Assembly: GCA_020832735.1 (NCBI GenBank)
Contig: JAFIEB010000079.1
Span: 1-56,839 of the forward strand
From: Oceanicaulis sp.
GTDB taxonomy: Bacteria > Pseudomonadota > Alphaproteobacteria > Caulobacterales > Maricaulaceae
Length of the DNA stretch: 56,839 bases
Reading direction: 5' to 3'
The notes beneath the pieces are model-generated. The model saw only the letters and a list, made by a program, of their open reading frames with translations. It was not told where the DNA came from and ran no database searches. The first letter of the stretch is position 1; each line of letters opens with the position of its first letter. Both the position numbers and the translations under genes were made by a program. Below are positions 43,172-51,832 of this stretch, piece by piece.

Positions 43172-43798
43172 ATGGCCCATGCGTTCGATGACCGCCTGAT
43201 TCGCAATGACGACGACGAGGATGAAGGCGAGGACAAGAACACGCCCCAGACCGTGGATTATATCGGCAAGGCGCTGTTCGAGGCGCGCACCATCCTGATC
43301 ACCGGGAGCATCAACGACAAGGTGGCGCGCAGCGTCTGCGCCCAGCTGTTCGCGCTGGCGGCCAAGTCCGACGACCCGATCCTGATGGTGATCTCCTCGC
43401 CCGGCGGACATGTGGAATCGGGCGACATGATCCACGACACGATGAAGTTCATCAAACCGCGCGTGATCGCGCTGGGATCGGGCTGGGTGGCCAGCGCAGG
43501 CGCGCTGATCTTCGTGGCCGCCGACAAGAACGACCGCTACTGCCTGCCCAACACCCGCTTCCTGTTGCACCAACCCTCAGGCGGCGCAGGCGGACCGGCC
43601 AGCGATATCGAGATCCAGGTGCGCGAGATGCGCATGATGCGCGACCGGCTGAACCAGATTTTCGCCGACGCCACCGGACAGCCCATTGCGCGCATCGAGA
43701 AGGACACCGATCGTGATTTCTGGCTGACCGCGAAAGAGGCTGTCGAGTACGGCCTGTGCAGCAAGATCATCTCCCGCCAGGACGAGATCAAGCGCTGA
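43172..43798 (+). CDS. ATP-dependent Clp protease proteolytic subunit (ClpP-like)
   Basis: The 208-residue serine protease has the ClpP triad: Ser in SGWVASAGALIF, His in RFLLHQPSGGAG and Asp in KDTDRDFWLTAKEAVEYGL. It forms a barrel that degrades substrates fed by ClpX or ClpA. It differs from the main ClpP by an acidic N-terminal extension (NDDDEDEGEDKN), and no clpX lies next to it, so it is probably the second ClpP of such genomes. ATG 43172 has GAGGACC upstream. It converges with purD; their stops are 10 bp apart. Confidence 0.87.
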   Translation: MAHAFDDRLIRNDDDEDEGEDKNTPQTVDYIGKALFEARTILITGSINDKVARSVCAQLFALAAKSDDPILMVISSPGGHVESGDMIHDTMKFIKPRVIALGSGWVASAGALIFVAADKNDRYCLPNTRFLLHQPSGGAGGPASDIEIQVREMRMMRDRLNQIFADATGQPIARIEKDTDRDFWLTAKEAVEYGLCSKIISRQDEIKR

Positions 43799-43808
43799 CG
43801 TCAATGAC

Positions 43809-45101
43809 TTAGCCTGGCGCCAGCGCGCGCCAGGCGATGTCGCGCCGATGCACGCCTTGCGGCCAGTCGATGAGATCGACGGCCTCGTAGGCGCGGGACA
43901 CCGCCTGCTCCAGCGTGTCTGCCGTGGCCGTGACGGTCAGCACGCGACCGCCCGCTGCGATCCACTCGCCCTCGGCGTTCAGGCCGGTTCCGGCATGGAA
44001 GACCGTCACGCCCTCCACCGCGCTTGCGGCGTTAAGCCCTTTGATCACCGAGCCTTTTTCATATGTGCCGGGATAGCCCTTGCTGGCCAGCACCACGCAG
44101 GCCGCCGGGCGCGCCGCCTCAAGCTGGGGCAAGAGCCGGGCGAAATCGCGCGCAGGCATGCCCCCCGTGGCGCAAGCCAGCAGGGCCGGCACGATGTCAT
44201 CGGCCAGAGACGCCATCAGCACCTGGCATTCCGGATCGCCGAAACGCACATTGAATTCAACGACTTTCGGGCCCTCCGGCGTGATCATCAGCCCGATATA
44301 GAGCACGCCCTGATAGGGATGGCCGGCCTGCGCCAGCGCGTCAATGACCGGCGCGGCGATGGTCTCGTCCACCACCTTCAAAAGTTCCGGCGTCATCACC
44401 GGGGCCGGCGCATAGGCGCCCATGCCGCCGGTATTGGGCCCCTCATCGCCGTCCAGAAGGCGCTTGTGATCCTGGCAGGCCGGCAGGGTCAGCCGGTTCA
44501 CACCATCGGTCAGGACGAAGACGCTCGCCTCCTCGCCGGGCATGAATTCCTCCAGCACCAGTTCGGCCCCCGCCCCGCCGAACTTGCCGGACAACATCGC
44601 TTCGGCTTCGTTGATAGCGGTGTGGATATCAGGCGCAATGACCACGCCCTTGCCCCCGGCCAAACCGTCGGCTTTGAGCACGTAAGGCGCGCTATTTCCG
44701 GTAAAAAAGTCCCGGCACACGGTCAAATCGCGGGTTTTTCTGTACGCGGCCGTGGGTACGCCGAGGCGCGCCATCAAATCCTTGGCGAAACCCTTGGAGG
44801 CTTCGAGCCTGGCGCCCTCAGCGCCCGGCCCGAACACGTCAAACCCGCGCGCGCGCAGCCCGTCGGCGAGCCCGCCGGCCAGCGGCGCCTCGGGCCCGAT
44901 CACGATCAGGTCCGGCTCCAGCTGCAGCGCCAGATCGTGCAGACCCTTCACATCGTCGGCGGCCACATCAAAGCACGGCCCGATCTGGTCCATGGCCGGA
45001 CTGCCCGGCGCGCACCAGATCACCTCGGCCAGAGGGCTCTGGGCGATCTTCCAGGCCAGCGCATGCTCGCGCCCGCCAGACCCGATGATGAGGATGTTCA
45101 T
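43809..45101 (-). CDS. purD: Phosphoribosylamine-glycine ligase
   Basis: PurD (GAR synthetase) joins glycine to phosphoribosylamine in the second step of purine synthesis using ATP. The 430-residue protein begins MNILIIGSGGREHALAWKI and has GPEAPLAGGLADGL, the ATP-grasp loop VLKADGLAGGKGVVIA, EEFMPGEEASVFVLTDG, DEGPNTGGMGAYAP, and FNVRFGDPECQVLM. Cytoplasmic, full length. ATG 45101 is chosen from the motif; the frame extends to 45149. It is divergent from xseA. Confidence 0.96.
   Translation of the reverse strand: MNILIIGSGGREHALAWKIAQSPLAEVIWCAPGSPAMDQIGPCFDVAADDVKGLHDLALQLEPDLIVIGPEAPLAGGLADGLRARGFDVFGPGAEGARLEASKGFAKDLMARLGVPTAAYRKTRDLTVCRDFFTGNSAPYVLKADGLAGGKGVVIAPDIHTAINEAEAMLSGKFGGAGAELVLEEFMPGEEASVFVLTDGVNRLTLPACQDHKRLLDGDEGPNTGGMGAYAPAPVMTPELLKVVDETIAAPVIDALAQAGHPYQGVLYIGLMITPEGPKVVEFNVRFGDPECQVLMASLADDIVPALLACATGGMPARDFARLLPQLEAARPAACVVLASKGYPGTYEKGSVIKGLNAASAVEGVTVFHAGTGLNAEGEWIAAGGRVLTVTATADTLEQAVSRAYEAVDLIDWPQGVHRRDIAWRALAPG
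43812..43835 (+). terminator. Inverted repeat between clpP and purD
   Basis: GCCTGGCGC (43812-43820) and GCGCCAGGC (43827-43835) form a 9-bp stem with a 6-nt loop. It starts 14 nt after the clpP stop but lies in the last codons of purD. No T-run follows on the plus strand. Confidence 0.35.
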
Positions 45102-45223
45102 GAGGCATGCTCCGAAGGCGATTGACGGGCGTCCTGATAGGGTGTGCAAGCGCTGATGTCGACTGGCGGTGCGCGCCCGGTTTCCGCCGGGGCGGCGCCA
45201 GGGCTAGGCTGGCCGGGCCGCTG

Positions 45224-46666
45224 ATGAGTCGCACCATGACCGAACCCGCCTCCAACGTGCACGAATATTCCGTCTCCGAGCTCGCCCGGTCGCTCAAGCG
45301 CACGGTGGAGGAGACCTATGGGCATGTGCGGGTGCGCGGGGAGCTGGGGCGGGTGATCATCGCCAAGTCCGGCCATGTCTATCTCGACATGAAGGATGAG
45401 AGCGCGGTCATCGATGCGGTGATGTGGAAGGGCCTCGCCTCGAACCTGAGCTTCCGCCCCGAGGAGGGGCTGGAGGTGATTGTCGAGGGGCGCCTGTCGA
45501 CCTATCCGGGCCGGTCGAAATACCAGCTGATCATCGAGAAGATGGAGCCGGCCGGCGCCGGGGCGCTGATGGCGCTCCTGGAAGCGCGCAAGAAGGCGCT
45601 GGCGGCCGAAGGGCTGTTCGCGCCCGAGCGCAAACGCCCCATCCCCTTTCTGCCGCGCGTCATTGGCGTGGTCACATCGCCCACCGGCGCGGTGATCCGC
45701 GATATCCTGCACCGGCTGGAGGACCGCTTCCCGGTCCATGTCCTGCTGTGGCCGGTGCTGGTGCAGGGCGAACAGGCCGCCGGCCAGATCGCGGCGGCGA
45801 TTGAAGGCTTCAACGCGCTGGAGCCTGGCGGGCGCGTGCCCGTCCCGGACGTGCTGATCGTGGCGCGCGGCGGCGGGTCGGTGGAGGATTTGTGGGCCTT
45901 CAACGAGGAGATCGTGGTGCGCGCGGCGGCCGCCTCGCGCATTCCGCTGATCTCGGCGGTGGGCCATGAGACCGACACCACCCTCATTTATTTCGCCTCC
46001 GACCGGCGCGCGCCCACGCCCACGGGCGCCGCAGAGATCGCCGTGCCGGTGCGCCGGGAGCTGGCCGAGCGCGCCAGCGCGCTGGGCGCGCGCCTGACCC
46101 GGTCGCTGACCCGTCTGGTGGACCGCAAGGGCGCCGATCTGCGCTCGGCCGCGCGCGCTTTGCCGCGCCCGGACGCTCTGCTGGGCGAGGCGCGCCAGCG
46201 CCTCGATTACGCGGCCGGACAGCTGGACAGCGCCCTGCGCCTGCGTCTGGAGCGGGGCCGGGGCCGGCTCGACGCGCTGGGCGGGCGCCTGCGGCCCGCA
46301 GCCCTGACGCGCGACATCGCCGACAGGAACCGGCGCCTTGCCAGCCTGGCGGCCCGGCTCGCCCCTGCTGAAAAGCGGGCGCGCACCGCCAGAGAACGCA
46401 CGCTCCAAGCCCTCGCCGCGCGGCTGAACTCGGTGTCGCATGAAGGCGTGCTGGCGCGCGGGTTTGCGCTTGTCACCAATGCCGAAGGCAAGCTGGTGCG
46501 GGCCGCCGCCGCCCTGAAGGACGGCGACGCGGTGACCCTTGAATTCAAGGACGCCAAGCGCGGCGCGGTCATTGGAGGCGGCGCGCCGCCCCCGCCAAAA
46601 TCCGCTCCGCGCAAGGCCAAACCCAAGCCCAAACCGCCCGCAGCCGGTCAGGGCAGCCTGTTCTAG
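45224..46666 (+). CDS. xseA: Exodeoxyribonuclease VII large subunit
   Basis: XseA with XseB degrades single-stranded DNA in both directions. The 480-residue protein has an N-terminal OB fold (EYSVSELARSLKRTVE, GHVYLDMKDESAVIDAVMW) and the catalytic domain with GVVTSPTGAVIRDILHRL, DVLIVARGGGSVEDLWAFN and ISAVGHETDTTLIYFASDRR. The C-terminal part is a long Arg/Leu-rich coiled coil. A basic Pro/Lys tail ends in GQGSLF. ATG 45224 or ATG 45236 may be the start. The xseB gene is not here. It converges with the chemoreceptor gene, 1 bp apart. Confidence 0.94.
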   Translation: MSRTMTEPASNVHEYSVSELARSLKRTVEETYGHVRVRGELGRVIIAKSGHVYLDMKDESAVIDAVMWKGLASNLSFRPEEGLEVIVEGRLSTYPGRSKYQLIIEKMEPAGAGALMALLEARKKALAAEGLFAPERKRPIPFLPRVIGVVTSPTGAVIRDILHRLEDRFPVHVLLWPVLVQGEQAAGQIAAAIEGFNALEPGGRVPVPDVLIVARGGGSVEDLWAFNEEIVVRAAAASRIPLISAVGHETDTTLIYFASDRRAPTPTGAAEIAVPVRRELAERASALGARLTRSLTRLVDRKGADLRSAARALPRPDALLGEARQRLDYAAGQLDSALRLRLERGRGRLDALGGRLRPAALTRDIADRNRRLASLAARLAPAEKRARTARERTLQALAARLNSVSHEGVLARGFALVTNAEGKLVRAAAALKDGDAVTLEFKDAKRGAVIGGGAPPPPKSAPRKAKPKPKPPAAGQGSLF

Positions 46667-46667
46667 C

Positions 46668-48023
46668 TCACGCCGCCCGGATATGGGCCAGGAAGCGGTC
46701 CACGTTCTGGCGCATGTCCGCCGCCTGGCGGCCCAGCTCTTCGGACGCCTCGACGAGGACGCCGGCGGTCTCGCTGGTCTGGCGCGCGCCGGCCAGAACA
46801 TCGCTGATGGTTTCCGACACGCTGCCGGTGCTCTCGGCGGTCTGGGTGGTGTTGCGGCTGATCTCCGCCGTGGCGGCGTTCTGCTCTTCGACCGCCGCCG
46901 AAATCGACGCAGAGACGCCATTGACCTGCTCGATGGCGCCGGAAACCTCGCCGATGGCCGTCACGGCCTCACGCACGGCGCCCTGAACATGGGCGATCTG
47001 GGAGGAGATGTCCTCGGTGGCCTTTGCGGTCTGGGCTGCCAGTGATTTCACCTCGCTGGCGACCACGGCGAAGCCCTTGCCCGCCTCGCCCGCGCGGGCG
47101 GCTTCGATGGTGGCGTTCAGGGCCAGAAGGTTGGTCTGCTCAGCCACCGACTCGATCAGATTGACGATCTCGCCGATCTTTTCAGCCGCTTGCTCCAGCT
47201 GCGACATGGTGTGACCGGTTTCCTGCGCCCTGGATTGCGCCGTAGCGGCGCCGCTCGCCGCCTCTGTGGCGCGGCTGGCGATTTCAGTGATGGCGCCGGT
47301 CAGCTGATGCGCGGCCGAGGCGACCGTCTGGGCTGTCACCGTCGCCTGCTCGGCCGCTGCGGCGACCGTGGCGGATTTCTCCGAGGTCGCATCTGCGGTT
47401 CCAGACAGAGCGCGGGCGGTGTCAGCGAGCTTTCCGGATGCCGACGCGACCTCCTCCACAATGGCCGAAACCGTTTGCTGGAATTCATCGGCCAGGCGTT
47501 CGCGCTCGGCCTGCTTGTCCTGTTCAGCGCAGGCCTCGATCGTGGAAATGCACAAATCCATGTCCAGCATGGCCGCCTTGATCACCGTATCAAGGTCGCC
47601 CGCCAGTGATTGCCTGACCTTTCCGGTTCCGAACATCACCGTGCGTGACAGATGAGCATCAGTGATGGCCTTGATCAGGCCGGACACGAGTTTGGCGTAG
47701 CCCCCGAAATACCATTCCGGCGCCAGCCCCAGGCGCGCATGCGCTTCGCCGATGCGCTTGACCGATGCGAGATAGTCAGCATCGAAACGCGCCCCGCAAA
47801 TCAGCGACCAGTGCTCAATCTGTTTCTGGCGCGCATGTACGCGCATCGCCTCATCTTTAAACAACACGCTGACCGTTTCATGGCGCGCAATGTCTGCATA
47901 GAACGAGTCCAGGATGTCCGGCAGCGCCGCATCGACAACGGGTTTGACCGCCTTCAGGCACGCCCGGTCTTCAGAGGTGAAATCCAAGAATTCGAAACGG
48001 GTGACGAGATCGTCCTTATTCAT
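46668..48023 (-). CDS. Soluble globin-coupled chemoreceptor (HemAT-like)
   Basis: This 451-residue protein is a cytoplasmic oxygen-type chemoreceptor. The N-terminal 170 residues form a sensor globin: the proximal His is His95 in [19 protein letters not shown], the family motif. No membrane helix is present. A coiled-coil leads to the methyl-accepting signalling domain whose hairpin tip reads [20 protein letters not shown], followed by [13 protein letters not shown]. It should bind heme and O2 and signal to CheA. ATG 48023 has GGAGC 7 nt upstream. A TTAA-N7-TTAC element lies 58 bp upstream. It converges with xseA. Confidence 0.9.
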   Translation of the reverse strand: MNKDDLVTRFEFLDFTSEDRACLKAVKPVVDAALPDILDSFYADIARHETVSVLFKDEAMRVHARQKQIEHWSLICGARFDADYLASVKRIGEAHARLGLAPEWYFGGYAKLVSGLIKAITDAHLSRTVMFGTGKVRQSLAGDLDTVIKAAMLDMDLCISTIEACAEQDKQAERERLADEFQQTVSAIVEEVASASGKLADTARALSGTADATSEKSATVAAAAEQATVTAQTVASAAHQLTGAITEIASRATEAASGAATAQSRAQETGHTMSQLEQAAEKIGEIVNLIESVAEQTNLLALNATIEAARAGEAGKGFAVVASEVKSLAAQTAKATEDISSQIAHVQGAVREAVTAIGEVSGAIEQVNGVSASISAAVEEQNAATAEISRNTTQTAESTGSVSETISDVLAGARQTSETAGVLVEASEELGRQAADMRQNVDRFLAHIRAA

Positions 48024-48080
48024 ACCATGCTCCACTGAACCGCCGGATCGCAGCTGAAACAATTCATGCGGAGCGCGCGG

Positions 48081-48095
48081 TTAACGACTTGTTAC
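48081..48095. promoter_or_regulatory. Putative CtrA-binding site before the chemoreceptor gene
   Basis: TTAACGACTTGTTAC fits the CtrA consensus TTAA-N7-TTAA except for one base. CtrA controls motility and chemotaxis genes in Caulobacterales; that it binds here is inference. Confidence 0.4.
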
Positions 48096-48126
48096 ATAAG
48101 GGAGAAATTGAATTTTTCCATGCAGG

Positions 48127-49674
48127 TTACGGCCTGTAGCGCGATTGTGGCGCAATCTTCGTCCTCAAGGGCGCGCTCAGGCGTGCGAACTCGGTGAGCA
48201 CAGCGCGCGATTCGGCCGGGTCGATAATCTCCTCGATCCAGAAACGCTCGGCGGTGCGGAAGGGTGAAGCCAGATCGCGCATGCGCGCGGAGAGATCGGC
48301 CTTCATGGCGGCGGGGTCGTCAGATTGCTCCAGCGCCGCCTTGAACGCGGCCTCCACCCCGCCCTCCAGCGGCAATGATCCCCAGTCGCCCGACGGCCAG
48401 GCATAGCGGTAGCGGAAGCGGGTGTGGTCCATCATCGCCGCGCCGGCCACGCCGAACGCCTTGCGGATCAGGATGGTGCACCAGGGCACGCTGGCCTGAT
48501 AGATGGCGCTGAGCGCCCGCGCGCCGTGGCGTATCGTGCCGGCGCGTTCCGCGCGCGCGCCGATCACGAAGCCCGGAATGTCCACAAAGTGCACCACCGG
48601 CAGGCGGAAGGTTTCGGCCAAGTCGACAAAGCGCGTGACCTTCTGGGCGGCCTCGGCCGTCCAGCCGCCGCCATAGACATTGGGATTGCTGGCCAGCACC
48701 GCCACCGGCCAGCCATCCAGGCGCGCCAGCGCGGTGATCACGCTGGAGCCGAAATGGCGGCCCATCTCGAACACGCTTGAGCCATCGCACACGCTGGCGA
48801 GGATGGCGCGCATGTCATAGCCATAGCGCCGGTCGCGCGGGATGATGGCGCGCAGGGACGGATCGGCGCGCGCGGGATCGTCCGTGACGGCGCCGCGCGG
48901 CGCGGCCTCGCCGGCCCGGTCGGGCAGGTAGGACAGGAACCAGCGCGCGGCCTCCATGGCGTCGGCCTCGCTGGCGTAGGCGTCATCGGCGGCGCCGGCG
49001 GCAAGCTGGATGTCGGCGCCGCCCAGCTCTTCCTTGGTGACCGTTTCGCCAATGCCCGCCACCACGGGCGGGCCGGCGATGAACATCTGGGACTGGCCCT
49101 TTACCATGACGCAGTAATGGCTGGACACCGCCCGCGCCGCGCCGAGGCCCGCCACCGGGCCCAGCGCCAGAGACACCACCGGCACGCGCTCCAGATTGGC
49201 CGCGACCTGGTCCCAGCCGGGATTGAACGGCACATAGCTGGCGCCCATGTCCAGGATCGACTTCACCGACCCGCCCCCGCCCGTGCCCTCGATCAGACGG
49301 ATCAGCGGCAGGCCGAGCTCACCGGCCATGGTTTCAGCCTGGATCTGCTTTTCAATGATCGCCGCATCCGCCGCGCCGCCGCGCACCGTGAAATCGTCAG
49401 CCACCACCGCGATGGTGCGCCCGCCAATCTGGCCGCGCCCGAACACGCAATTGGCCGGGGTGAAGCCGGAGAGGCTGCCGTCCTCTGCCGTCTGCGCCGT
49501 GCCGGTGATGGATCCGATCTCGCGGAAGCTGCCCGGATCGAGCAATAAATCGAGGCGTTCGCGCACATTCAGCCGGCCCGCCGCCTTCTGGCGCGCCAGT
49601 TTCTCCGGCCCGCCCATGCCGCGCGCCAGCGCCTGACGCTTGCGCAATTCGCTGATTTCGTCTTCCCAGCTCAT
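48127..49674 (-). CDS. Acyl-CoA carboxylase, carboxyltransferase (beta) subunit
   Basis: This 515-residue protein carries the N- and C-carboxyltransferase domains. It opens with DEISELRKRQALARGMGG and RLNVRERLDLLLDPGSF, then LPLIRLIEGTGGGGSV, the oxyanion loop region around GPVAGLGAARAVSSHY, and later PVVHFVDIPGFVIGARAER and TILIRKAFGVAGAAM. It transfers CO2 from biotin to an acyl-CoA. It is a stand-alone gene; the biotin subunit in this window lies 43 kb away. The substrate (propionyl-, acetyl- or other acyl-CoA) is uncertain. ATG 49674 has GGAGAG upstream. It is divergent from tgt. Confidence 0.87.
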   Translation of the reverse strand: MSWEDEISELRKRQALARGMGGPEKLARQKAAGRLNVRERLDLLLDPGSFREIGSITGTAQTAEDGSLSGFTPANCVFGRGQIGGRTIAVVADDFTVRGGAADAAIIEKQIQAETMAGELGLPLIRLIEGTGGGGSVKSILDMGASYVPFNPGWDQVAANLERVPVVSLALGPVAGLGAARAVSSHYCVMVKGQSQMFIAGPPVVAGIGETVTKEELGGADIQLAAGAADDAYASEADAMEAARWFLSYLPDRAGEAAPRGAVTDDPARADPSLRAIIPRDRRYGYDMRAILASVCDGSSVFEMGRHFGSSVITALARLDGWPVAVLASNPNVYGGGWTAEAAQKVTRFVDLAETFRLPVVHFVDIPGFVIGARAERAGTIRHGARALSAIYQASVPWCTILIRKAFGVAGAAMMDHTRFRYRYAWPSGDWGSLPLEGGVEAAFKAALEQSDDPAAMKADLSARMRDLASPFRTAERFWIEEIIDPAESRAVLTEFARLSAPLRTKIAPQSRYRP

Positions 49675-49710
49675 TAGCCAATCTCTCCGCCACCTGATAA
49701 CCGGACGCCC

Positions 49711-50832
49711 ATGACCAGTTTCCCCTTCAAACTCCTCGCCGTCGATGGCGGCGCCCGCACCGGGGTGTTGAAAACGCCGCGCGGCGACATCCCCACGCCC
49801 GCCTTCATGCCCGTGGGCACCGCCGCCACGGTGAAGGCGCTGTATCCTGAACAGGTGCGCGATGCCGGCGCCGGCATCATTCTGGGCAATACCTATCATC
49901 TGATGCTGCGCCCCGGCGCGGAGCGGGTCAAAAGGCTGGGCGGCCTTCACGCCTTCATGCGCTGGGACGGGCCGATCCTGACCGACTCCGGCGGCTTCCA
50001 GGTCTGGTCATTGTCGGGCCTGCGCAAGCTGGTGGAGGAAGGCGTCACCTTCAAAAGCCATATCGACGGGTCGTCGCACCATCTCACCCCGGAACGCTCC
50101 ATCGAAATCCAGGCCGATCTTCTGGGCGCCGACATCTCCATGCAGCTTGATGAATGCACGCCCTACCCGTGCGAGCGCGACGGGGCGGCGCGGGCAATGG
50201 AGGGGTCGCTGCGCTGGGCCCAGCGCTCGCGCGACGCCTTTGGCGAGCGCAAGGACCAGGCGATTTTCGGCATTGTGCAGGGGTCGGTCTATGACGATCT
50301 GCGCCGCGACAGCGCCGAGGGACTCAAGCGCATCGGGTTTGACGGCTACGCCGTGGGCGGGCTGGCCGTCGGCGAGGGCTTTGAGATGATGTGCAAGGTA
50401 CTCGACGCCACCACGCTGTTTCTGCCCTCCGACCGGCCGCGCTACCTCATGGGCGTGGGCAAGCCGGTGGATCTGGTGGAGGCGGTGGCGCGCGGGATCG
50501 ACATGTTCGACTGCGTTCTGCCCACCCGCTCAGGGCGCCACGGACAGGCCTGGAGCGATAACGGCCCGGTTAATCTGAAAAACGCCCGCTTCGCCGAAGA
50601 CCCCCGCCCGCTGGACGAAACCTCGGACTGTCCGGCGAGCCGGGATTATTCGCGCGCCTATCTGCACCATCTGGTGAAGGCGAACGAGTATCTGGGGTCC
50701 ATGCTGCTGTCCTGGCACAACACCGCGTATTTCCAGTCGCTGACTGCGCGCATGCGCGACGCCATCGAGGAGCACCGCTTCGATGCGTTCCGGCGCGAGT
50801 TTCACGAAAAGCTGGCGCAGGATTTCGACTAA
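49711..50832 (+). CDS. tgt: tRNA-guanine transglycosylase
   Basis: Tgt swaps G34 for preQ1 in tRNAs with GUN anticodons, a step to queuosine. The 373-residue protein has the base-binding Asp in [16 protein letters not shown] and the nucleophilic Asp in [17 protein letters not shown]. The zinc site is unusual: the standard C-x-C-x-x-C is S-D-C-P-A-S here (Ser305, Cys307, Ser310), with only His336 in WHNTAYF still present. Two of four ligands are thus gone although spacing is kept. [11 protein letters not shown] and length otherwise match. It converges with lysR. Confidence 0.92.
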   Translation: MTSFPFKLLAVDGGARTGVLKTPRGDIPTPAFMPVGTAATVKALYPEQVRDAGAGIILGNTYHLMLRPGAERVKRLGGLHAFMRWDGPILTDSGGFQVWSLSGLRKLVEEGVTFKSHIDGSSHHLTPERSIEIQADLLGADISMQLDECTPYPCERDGAARAMEGSLRWAQRSRDAFGERKDQAIFGIVQGSVYDDLRRDSAEGLKRIGFDGYAVGGLAVGEGFEMMCKVLDATTLFLPSDRPRYLMGVGKPVDLVEAVARGIDMFDCVLPTRSGRHGQAWSDNGPVNLKNARFAEDPRPLDETSDCPASRDYSRAYLHHLVKANEYLGSMLLSWHNTAYFQSLTARMRDAIEEHRFDAFRREFHEKLAQDFD

Positions 50833-50838
50833 AGCCCC

Positions 50839-51747
50839 TCAGGCCGCCTCGCGCGGGCACAGGCCGGTCTTGAACCAGTCGGCCAGGTGATCGACGAACA
50901 GGCGCACGCGCTGGGCGAGATAGCGGTTGGAGGGGAACACCGCCCACAGATCGCGGCCTTCCGGCGTCCAGTCCTTCAAAATCTCGGTGACGGCGCCTGA
51001 ATCGATCGCCTCGCGCGCGGCCCATTCGGGCGTACAGGCGATCCCCGCCCCGGCGGCGGCGGCGCACACCGCCGCCTTGGCGCCGTTGAGCGAGAGGCGC
51101 CCGGCCACCTTCGCCTCGGCCACATCCGCGCCGCGCTGGAAGCGCCAGAGCATGGGCGCGGGCCGGTTGCGGTCGATGATGCAGTCATGGCGCGACAGAT
51201 CAGACGGGTGCGCAGGCGCGCCGGCCGCTTCCAGATAGGACGGCCCGGCCACCAGCGACATGGGCGCAGCCGCCAGGCGGCGCGCGATCAGGCTGGAATC
51301 GTTGAGATGGCCCAGCCGCACGCCGAGGTCATAACCCTCGTCAACCAGATCGACCATCCGGTCGGTCATCTCCAGACGCACCTCCACCGCCGGCCAGCGG
51401 GTCATGAAGGCGGTGACCGGCTCGATCAGCTTGTGGGCGCCGAAATCCACCGGCGCGGAGATGCGCAGAACGCCCGCGGCCGCGGCCTGCTCAGCGGCCA
51501 GGCCCGTCTCGATGGCGTCATATTCCATCAGCCAGGGACGCACCCGCTCCAGCAGGGCGCGCCCGGCGTCGGTCAGGCGCACAGACCGGGTGGTCCGCTC
51601 CAGGAGCCGTGCCTGCATGCGCTCTTCCAACGCCGCGATCTGCTTGGACGCCGCGCCCGGCGTCAGGCCCAGCCGTTCAGCCGCACGGGTGAAACTCTCC
51701 AGCTCGGCCACAGCCGAGAACAGGCGAAGGGCGTCGATCCGGTCCAT
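50839..51747 (-). CDS. LysR family transcriptional regulator
   Basis: The 302-residue protein has a LysR N-terminal winged helix: MDRIDALRLFSAVAELESFT, ERLGLTPGAASKQIAALEER and RLLERTTRSVRLTDAG. The C-terminal effector domain follows (LRISAPVDFGAHKL, EVRLEMTDRMVDLV), ending in VRLFVDHLADWF. This layout matches the numerous CrgA-like LysR proteins. No target gene is divergent from it: tgt ends toward it and the serine hydrolase lies 85 bp upstream on the same strand, so the regulon cannot be guessed. Confidence 0.9.
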   Translation of the reverse strand: MDRIDALRLFSAVAELESFTRAAERLGLTPGAASKQIAALEERMQARLLERTTRSVRLTDAGRALLERVRPWLMEYDAIETGLAAEQAAAAGVLRISAPVDFGAHKLIEPVTAFMTRWPAVEVRLEMTDRMVDLVDEGYDLGVRLGHLNDSSLIARRLAAAPMSLVAGPSYLEAAGAPAHPSDLSRHDCIIDRNRPAPMLWRFQRGADVAEAKVAGRLSLNGAKAAVCAAAAGAGIACTPEWAAREAIDSGAVTEILKDWTPEGRDLWAVFPSNRYLAQRVRLFVDHLADWFKTGLCPREAA

Positions 51748-51832
51748 ATGTTTCCGTCCAGGAACAAAAGCGCGAGAAAGCCGGTCTTATATCCCGGTCA
51801 TCAGCCTGTCACGCGAATTGGCCGGGCCAGGA

